The notes under the pieces are model-generated. The model had not been told where the DNA came from. It did no database searches and saw nothing but the letters and a program-made list of their open reading frames with translations. Source: Acidimicrobiales bacterium (lineage in GTDB: Bacteria; Actinomycetota; Acidimicrobiia; Acidimicrobiales; Palsa-688). Taken from it: a stretch of DNA of 38,618 bases. Every line of letters starts with the position of its first letter. The stretch's first letter is position 1. Below, piece by piece: positions 34,325 to 38,618 of the stretch. Both the position numbers and the translations under genes were made by a program. The stretch is taken from NCBI GenBank assembly GCA_035533095.1, contig DATLUM010000065.1, positions 1 to 38,618 on the forward strand. The letters are read 5' to 3'.

Positions 34325-35226
34325 GGCTGCCGGCTTCGCCGTCGCGGAGGAGTCCGGTCGTGCAGCGATGCCAGCGGGTCGTGCAGCGATGCCAGCGGGT
34401 CGTGCAGCGATGCCTGCGGGTCGTGCAGCGATGCCAGCGGGTCGTGGAGGCGTCGGCGACCGGGTAGGCGGCCTACCTCCGTGAACCACTCCCTTCCCAT
34501 CGCTAGCCGGAACACCGGCCCGGGGAGGCGCAGCAGCCATGCGATGGTCCTGTCCTCGCGATCGGCACTCGCCTGGCTGGCATGGGCCGCGATGGCTGCT
34601 CTCTTGCGGTCCGTGTACGGGCGCACGTCGACAGCATGCGTGATGGTCGACGGGTCGGCGTACCTGCTGTCGAAGCGGGAGGGTTCGAATTCCGACGATC
34701 TCGGCCGGAACCAGGTCACGGCCTTGAGAGCCCGTTGAAGCGCTCGCCGGTCAACCGTCGCTTCGAGCAGCACAGGGACCGAGGCCAACGACGACGCGAT
34801 CCTGCCCACCCGGTGTACCTGCACGTGATCGGGGTGACCGTACCCGCCGGCGGGGTCATAGCTGACGAGCACGCTCGCCTGCTCTTCGAACAACAATGCC
34901 GCGAGGCGGTGCGCGGGCACCTCCGGAGGAAGGTGGCAGAAGCCGTCGACGGGCGCGTCGGTGCCGTCCATCCCGGAGTCCGCATAGCCGAGGATCTCGA
35001 GTCGTGCGCATCCCAGCAACCTCGCGGATTCCTCGAGTTCCAAAGCGCGAGCCGACGCGAGCCGACCGCCGGCGGTGAACTCTTGGGAGGCGAGTCCCGC
35101 CTCACCGCAAGTTGCCACGGCGAGCACGACCCGGTGTCCCTCGGCGGCAAGACGGGCCATGGTCCCTCCGGTGAGCAGAGCCTCGTCGTCAGGATGGGCG
35201 TGGAAGAAGACGATGGTGAAGGTCAC
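34321..35226 (-). CDS. PIG-L family (LmbE-like) zinc deacetylase with a repeat tail
   Basis: A 301-residue N-acetylglucosaminyl-deacetylase-type enzyme. The zinc/active-site motif HAHPDDEALL lies at residues 9-18 and the third ligand in YGHPDHVQVHRV near 128-139. The family removes acetyl from GlcNAc-bearing compounds, including the mycothiol precursor (MshB), but the sequence is not clearly MshB. The last 40 residues are unusual: five tandem LHDPLAS-like units followed by an Arg-rich end, coded by a 21-bp DNA repeat. GTG 35226 overlaps the upstream GT4 stop by 4 nt, so the two enzymes are made together and may act on the same glycoside. Confidence 0.88.
   Translation of the reverse strand: MTFTIVFFHAHPDDEALLTGGTMARLAAEGHRVVLAVATCGEAGLASQEFTAGGRLASARALELEESARLLGCARLEILGYADSGMDGTDAPVDGFCHLPPEVPAHRLAALLFEEQASVLVSYDPAGGYGHPDHVQVHRVGRIASSLASVPVLLEATVDRRALQRALKAVTWFRPRSSEFEPSRFDSRYADPSTITHAVDVRPYTDRKRAAIAAHASQASADREDRTIAWLLRLPGPVFRLAMGREWFTEVGRLPGRRRLHDPLASLHDPQASLHDPLASLHDPLASLHDRTPPRRRSRQP
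34358..34452 (+). repeat. 21-bp tandem repeat, four copies plus a partial
   Basis: Copies start at 34358, 34379, 34400 and 34421, with an 11-nt partial at 34442. The third copy differs by one base. On the minus strand each unit codes LHDPLAS (LHDPQAS in the variant), so copy-number change keeps the PIG-L frame. Confidence 0.95.
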
Positions 35227-36368
35227 CCGATCAGGGCGAGCTTGCGCCGCGGGTCCTCGCTGGCTCCGGCGACAGCGCGTGCGCGGTCGTACAACGCTTC
35301 TGTCGCGTCGAGGATGCCCGGCCACGAGACGGGCGGCGGGACAGCACGAGCATGGGTGCGCATGCATCCACGCAAGGACTCCGAACCAGCCAACCTGACG
35401 ATGCTGTCCACCATCTCCGCGTCGCCGCAGGACAGCAGGCCGTCGGTTGCGTCGACGATGAACTCGGACACGCCGGAACCGCGGTGAGCGACCACGGGAA
35501 GCCCGGCGCAACGGGCCTCCAGGGCGGCGATGCCGAAGGACTCGAGTGTCGCAGGGGCGATGTAGAAGTCCACGCCGGCGTACATGTCCCTCAGCTCGGT
35601 GTGGGTCGCAGGCCCACGCAAGCTAACCCAATCGGCCATGCCGGTCGTCTCGACGTAACGCTCCAAAGGCCGGCGCAGCGGCCCGTCTCCCACGAGAATC
35701 GCCTCGAGGCGTATGTCTGCAGGCAGCCGCGCTCTCGCCTCGCGGAGCATGCGGAGCAGCGGCCCCGGTCTCTTGCGCACCGCGAGCCGGCCGACAGTCG
35801 CGACCACGACTCGATCGGGCGAGCGGGGCAGATCCTGCACCTTCCATTCCGCCGCATCGACCCCGTTGGGGAGGATGGTCACCGGCGTTCGGCCTCCGAG
35901 GATACGCCTGAGCGGTTCCGCGGCCGGTGAGCTGACGGCCGACCAGGCGACGCGCCACTCGCCCCATCGAGCCAGACGATCTGCGGCCTGGAACAGCGGA
36001 GTCGCGCCCGCCCACAGAGAGTGGACTGTGACCACGGTCGGGAGGCGGGCCGCGGAGGCTCGTGACGCGGTGACGAACGCGAGCGGGGAGAAGCTCGACG
36101 CGTGGACGTGCACTACATCGAAACCACCTCGAAGAACTGCCTTGCAGCCGACGACGGACCACTCGTAGCGCATCCGGGTCGGGGAGGCGCCCCGGGCCGG
36201 TCGCACGACTTGGATGCCGTCCGCGGCACGCGAACCGTCTCCAGGTGCCGATGTGACCACGACGACGTCGTGCCCGGCGTCTCGCTGGCGGATCGCCAGC
36301 TCGTGGACCTGGCGCTCGATCCCCCCGAGGCGAGGTAGATAACAGTCGCTCACGTGAGCGACTTTCAC
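35223..36368 (-). CDS. Glycosyltransferase family 4 (GT-B)
   Basis: A 381-residue cytoplasmic GT4 enzyme. It starts VKVAHVSDCYLPRLGGIERQ with the acceptor loop GGIE, continues with FDVVHVHASSFSPLAFV, VTILPNGVDAAEW, VATVGRLAVRKRPGPLLRML, ILVGDGPLRRPLE and the nucleotide-sugar site APATLESFGIAALEARCAGLPVV (EX7E). This is the PimB/MshA-like branch by general appearance, but donor and acceptor are not determined. GTG 36368 is the start. It is translationally coupled to the PIG-L deacetylase downstream. The 110 bp to the divergent DMT gene holds no promoter that I would name with confidence. Confidence 0.9.
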   Translation of the reverse strand: MKVAHVSDCYLPRLGGIERQVHELAIRQRDAGHDVVVVTSAPGDGSRAADGIQVVRPARGASPTRMRYEWSVVGCKAVLRGGFDVVHVHASSFSPLAFVTASRASAARLPTVVTVHSLWAGATPLFQAADRLARWGEWRVAWSAVSSPAAEPLRRILGGRTPVTILPNGVDAAEWKVQDLPRSPDRVVVATVGRLAVRKRPGPLLRMLREARARLPADIRLEAILVGDGPLRRPLERYVETTGMADWVSLRGPATHTELRDMYAGVDFYIAPATLESFGIAALEARCAGLPVVAHRGSGVSEFIVDATDGLLSCGDAEMVDSIVRLAGSESLRGCMRTHARAVPPPVSWPGILDATEALYDRARAVAGASEDPRRKLALIG

Positions 36369-36478
36369 CGCCGCGCCCCGAGGCGTCGCCTATGTTCCAT
36401 CTAGCGACACATTACCTGTACGACCCATGCGCCACATGATCGTTCACCTGCTCGACCAGGCCCGTTCGAGGGAGCACA

Positions 36479-37396
36479 GTGCTCCATGATTGGGTCGTCG
36501 TCGCCCTGGGGCTGGGCGCGGCGTTCGCCTTCGCTCTATCGAGCTCGCTGAAGCATGTAAGCGCCGGGCACCAGCCGGACGCGCAGAGCATGCATCTGGG
36601 GAAGCTGCGGCGATTCGTGGGGTCGATGCTCTCGCACCCGTTGTGGCTCGGTGGTATCGGTTGTGACGTCGTCGGGCTGACGCTGCAGGTCTTCGCGCTG
36701 CACATCGGCGCGCTCACCGTGGTCCAGCCTCTGCTGGTGAGCGGGCTCCTGTTCGCCCTCGTGCTCCGCCAATTCCACGAGCACCACCAAATCAGCGGGC
36801 GGCAGATGGCCTGGGCGACGGTTCTGTGCGCGGCACTGGCGGGCTTCGTCGTGCTCGCGGCTTCGGGGAACAATGCGCACCGCCACGAGTCGGCCGACCA
36901 CTGGCCGGCGGCGGTGGTCGGCGCCTGCGGGATCGTCCTGGCCGGGGTGTGCGTCGAGTTGGGTCGCCGCCAGCGGCGCGGCGGCAGGTCGGCGGCTCTG
37001 CTCGGCATAGCGGTCGGGACGATCTACGCGGCTCTTGCAGCGCTCCTGAAGGCAGTCACCGACATAGTGGCCCGGTCGCCGCTCGACGTGTTCACCAGCT
37101 GGCAGCTGTACGTCGTCTTGATCGTCGGTGCACTGGGACTGCTGTTGAACCAGCTTGCGTTCCAGGCGGGCCCGATCACCGCCAGCCTGCCCGCCGTGGC
37201 CACCGTGGACCCCCTTCTGAGCGTCGTCGTCGGAGTGGTGGTCTACGACGAGCACATTCGCAGCGGTCCCGGTGGCGGGGTCGTCCTTGCCCTGCTCGTC
37301 ATACTGCTGGGCGCAGCGGTCATCCAGGTCGCCAGGACCCCTGGTGTCGCGCAAGAAGCCGCCGGCAGCTCGGGTAGCGCTGGCGATCTCGGGTAG
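36479..37396 (+). CDS. DMT-superfamily membrane transporter (second copy)
   Basis: A 305-residue membrane protein with nine to ten hydrophobic segments in two halves. Blocks such as LTLQVFALHIGALTVVQPLL and QLAFQAGPITASLPAVATV mirror the protein at 14448-15401, so the two are paralogues of the EamA/NIPA-like group. A His-rich short loop (NNAHRHESADHW) follows helix 4 and could bind metal, but that is speculative. GTG 36479 has GAGGGAG a few nt upstream. The substrate is unknown; it lies upstream of, but probably not in, the fur-rubrerythrin operon. Confidence 0.82.
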   Translation: MLHDWVVVALGLGAAFAFALSSSLKHVSAGHQPDAQSMHLGKLRRFVGSMLSHPLWLGGIGCDVVGLTLQVFALHIGALTVVQPLLVSGLLFALVLRQFHEHHQISGRQMAWATVLCAALAGFVVLAASGNNAHRHESADHWPAAVVGACGIVLAGVCVELGRRQRRGGRSAALLGIAVGTIYAALAALLKAVTDIVARSPLDVFTSWQLYVVLIVGALGLLLNQLAFQAGPITASLPAVATVDPLLSVVVGVVVYDEHIRSGPGGGVVLALLVILLGAAVIQVARTPGVAQEAAGSSGSAGDLG

Positions 37397-37423
37397 CGCG
37401 TGGCGGTCGCTAGCAGCGTCCAC

Positions 37424-37453
37424 TTGTCAACAAGGATTGTTATCTACTAACCT
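37424..37453 (+). promoter_or_regulatory. Promoter and operator of the fur-rubrerythrin operon
   Basis: TTGTCA (37424-37429), an 18-nt spacer and TAACCT (37448-37453) lie 7 nt before ATG 37461, with no Shine-Dalgarno, so the mRNA is probably leaderless. The dyad AACAA-GGA-TTGTT (37429-37441) covers the end of the -35 and the spacer; it is a likely autoregulatory site. Confidence 0.5.
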
Positions 37454-37460
37454 TTGTCAT

Positions 37461-37907
37461 ATGCGTTCCCCGGCGGAGATGGTCTTCCTTTTCAGGGAAC
37501 GGGGTCTCAAGGTGACCCCGCAACGCGAGTGCATCTTCGACGTGCTCTGGGGGGCGGAAGCCCACCCCAGCGCTGAAGCGGTCTACGTCGAGGCGCGTAC
37601 CCGGATGCCGACGATGTCGTTGAAGACGGTGTATCAGACGCTCAACGATCTCGCGTCCATGGGCGAGATCCAGCAACTGGATCTAGGCACGGGTGCGACC
37701 AGGTTCGACCCGAACGTCGACTCGCACCATCACCTCGTGTGCACACGGTGCGGCAAGGTGAGGGACCTCTACGCCGACTACAGCGCAATCGAAGCTCCGC
37801 CCGCGGAGAGCCACGGCTTCACGGTCGGCAGCGCGGAGGTCGTGTTCCGCGGCCTGTGCGCCGAGTGCTACGCAGATCCCCAGACAACCCCAGAAGGAGA
37901 TAGATAG
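37461..37907 (+). CDS. Fur-family regulator, PerR-like
   Basis: A 148-residue metal-dependent repressor. An N-terminal winged helix (about 1-80) with [12 protein letters not shown] and [16 protein letters not shown] is followed by the dimer domain with HHH (89-91), CTRC (Cys94, Cys97) and CAEC (Cys133, Cys136), the structural zinc site kept in PerR and many Fur proteins. PerR is favoured over Fur or Zur because the next gene, 3 nt on, is rubrerythrin, a peroxide-removing protein. ATG 37461 starts the conserved region and has a -10 box 7 nt upstream. It probably represses its own operon until peroxide or metal change releases it. Confidence 0.92.
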   Translation: MRSPAEMVFLFRERGLKVTPQRECIFDVLWGAEAHPSAEAVYVEARTRMPTMSLKTVYQTLNDLASMGEIQQLDLGTGATRFDPNVDSHHHLVCTRCGKVRDLYADYSAIEAPPAESHGFTVGSAEVVFRGLCAECYADPQTTPEGDR

Positions 37908-37910
37908 CCG

Positions 37911-38330
37911 ATGCCGTCACTCAAGGACAGCAAGACACACTCGAACCTCAAGGAGGCGTTCGCCGGCGAGAGCCAGGCCAACCGCCGGTACTTGTACTTC
38001 GCGCAGAAGGCAGACGTCGAGGGATACCCGGACGTCGCGGCGTTGTTCCGCTCGGTCGCCGAGGGCGAGACGGGCCACGCCTTCGGTCACTTCGACTTCC
38101 TCGCGGAGATCGGGGATCCGGTGACCGGCGTAGCGGTCGGTGCAACCGAGGACAACCTGAAGTCCGCCATCGAGGGCGAGACCTACGAGTACACCGAGAT
38201 GTATCCCGGCTTCGCGAAGACCGCCCGCGACGAGGGTTTCGACAGCATCGCCGAGTGGTTCGAGACGCTGGCCAAGGCCGAGAAGAGCCACGCCGGACGG
38301 TTCACCAGCGGGCTTTCGAACGTCAGCTAG
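37911..38330 (+). CDS. Rubrerythrin-like diiron protein without rubredoxin domain
   Basis: A 139-residue four-helix diiron protein that reduces hydrogen peroxide. The carboxylate ligands appear in [14 protein letters not shown] (helix 1), [13 protein letters not shown] (helix 2), [18 protein letters not shown] (helix 3) and [11 protein letters not shown] (helix 4). The C-terminal rubredoxin-like FeS4 domain of classic rubrerythrin is missing, so it needs an outside electron donor; such short forms (sulerythrin/erythrin type) are known. AAGGAG lies 11 nt before ATG 37911. It is co-transcribed with the Fur-family gene. Confidence 0.93.
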   Translation: MPSLKDSKTHSNLKEAFAGESQANRRYLYFAQKADVEGYPDVAALFRSVAEGETGHAFGHFDFLAEIGDPVTGVAVGATEDNLKSAIEGETYEYTEMYPGFAKTARDEGFDSIAEWFETLAKAEKSHAGRFTSGLSNVS

Positions 38331-38455
38331 GGCCCGGCGAGACGGCGGCGACCTGCATCCGCTTGGCGCGCTTTCTTCCGAGAGCCCCGAGCGAGTGCAG
38401 GACCCGCTCCGCTCGCCCAGGTTCGGCCACCCTCGGGCGGCCGAGTTCCGACCTT

Positions 38456-38498
38456 CTGGGTAGCCTAAGTATCCCAAAACCATACTTAGGCTACCCAG
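38456..38498. repeat. Perfect 17-bp inverted repeat (hairpin)
   Basis: CTGGGTAGCCTAAGTAT (38456-38472), a 9-nt loop, and its exact complement (38482-38498). It lies 125 bp after the rubrerythrin stop and could end that transcript, but no U-run follows and the stem is AT-richer than its surroundings. Between 38331 and 38455 I see only weaker GC-rich stems. Confidence 0.85.
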
Positions 38499-38511
38499 TT
38501 GCGGGCGCAAT

Positions 38512-38618
38512 GGCTGAGGAGTCGAGCGGCTGAGGAGTCGAGCGGCTGAGGAGTCGAGCGGCTGAGGAGTCGAGCGGCTGAGGAGTCGAGCGGCTGAGGA
38601 GTCGAGCGGCTGAGGAGT
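38512..38618. repeat. 16-bp tandem repeat array, cut by the window end
   Basis: The unit ggctgaggagtcgagc is present in six identical copies from 38512 and 11 nt of a seventh at the edge. There are no spacers, so it is not a CRISPR array. Unit length is not a multiple of three and no gene is seen in it. Confidence 0.97.

Noticed and set aside
38512-38618. CRISPR array
   Set aside because: Units are contiguous without spacers and no cas gene is present.

Overview
The window is high-GC DNA from a free-living actinobacterium. Evidence: many GTG starts, an actinobacterial-style RNase P RNA, an AftD-like arabinofuranosyltransferase, Ku with a stand-alone LigD-type polymerase, and short dense operons with 4-nt GTGA/ATGA overlaps. 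My best guess is an Acidimicrobiia-like lineage, but that is inference; no 16S rRNA or other taxonomic marker is present. I saw no phage, insertion sequence, CRISPR array, rRNA or tRNA.

Layout. 1-1.9 kb (minus): a MarR regulator, two small unrecognised proteins and the start of a HAD hydrolase. 1.9-7.0 kb (plus): a DUF2231 membrane protein, an animal-type transketolase, a type II NADH dehydrogenase, a short remnant that looks like a succinate dehydrogenase/fumarate reductase membrane anchor, and an intact iron-sulfur subunit; the flavoprotein subunit is missing. 7.1-9.9 kb (minus): a 14-TM MFS exporter, a sucrase/ferredoxin-like protein and rnpB. 10.0-19.1 kb: cell-envelope genes (AftD, a DMT transporter, a GT39-like mannosyl/arabinosyl-type transferase; converging with a GT4 glycosyltransferase and an acyltransferase). 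19.2-28.5 kb: a DNA-break block with SbcC-SbcD, NERD protein and NUDIX hydrolase, HerA-NurA, and Ku-LigD polymerase. 28.5-33.1 kb (minus): glpD, an alkyl-DHAP-synthase-like flavoprotein and glycerol kinase. 33.2-36.4 kb: an APH-like kinase, then a coupled GT4 and PIG-L deacetylase. 36.5-38.3 kb (plus): a second DMT transporter, a Fur/PerR-type regulator and rubrerythrin. The window ends in a perfect 17-bp hairpin and a 16-bp tandem array that runs off the edge.

How the genes fit together. The repair block joins the end-processing pairs SbcCD (Mre11-Rad50 type) and HerA-NurA to the end-joining pair Ku-LigD, an arrangement that recalls the archaeal herA-mre11-rad50-nurA cluster. The glycerol operon would make glycerol-3-phosphate and DHAP next to an enzyme that builds ether bonds on acyl-DHAP, so ether-lipid synthesis is a testable idea. 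The Fur regulator and rubrerythrin form a small peroxide-response operon. At least six transcription units have a TANNNT box 6-8 nt before the start codon, which points to leaderless mRNAs as a common mode of expression here.
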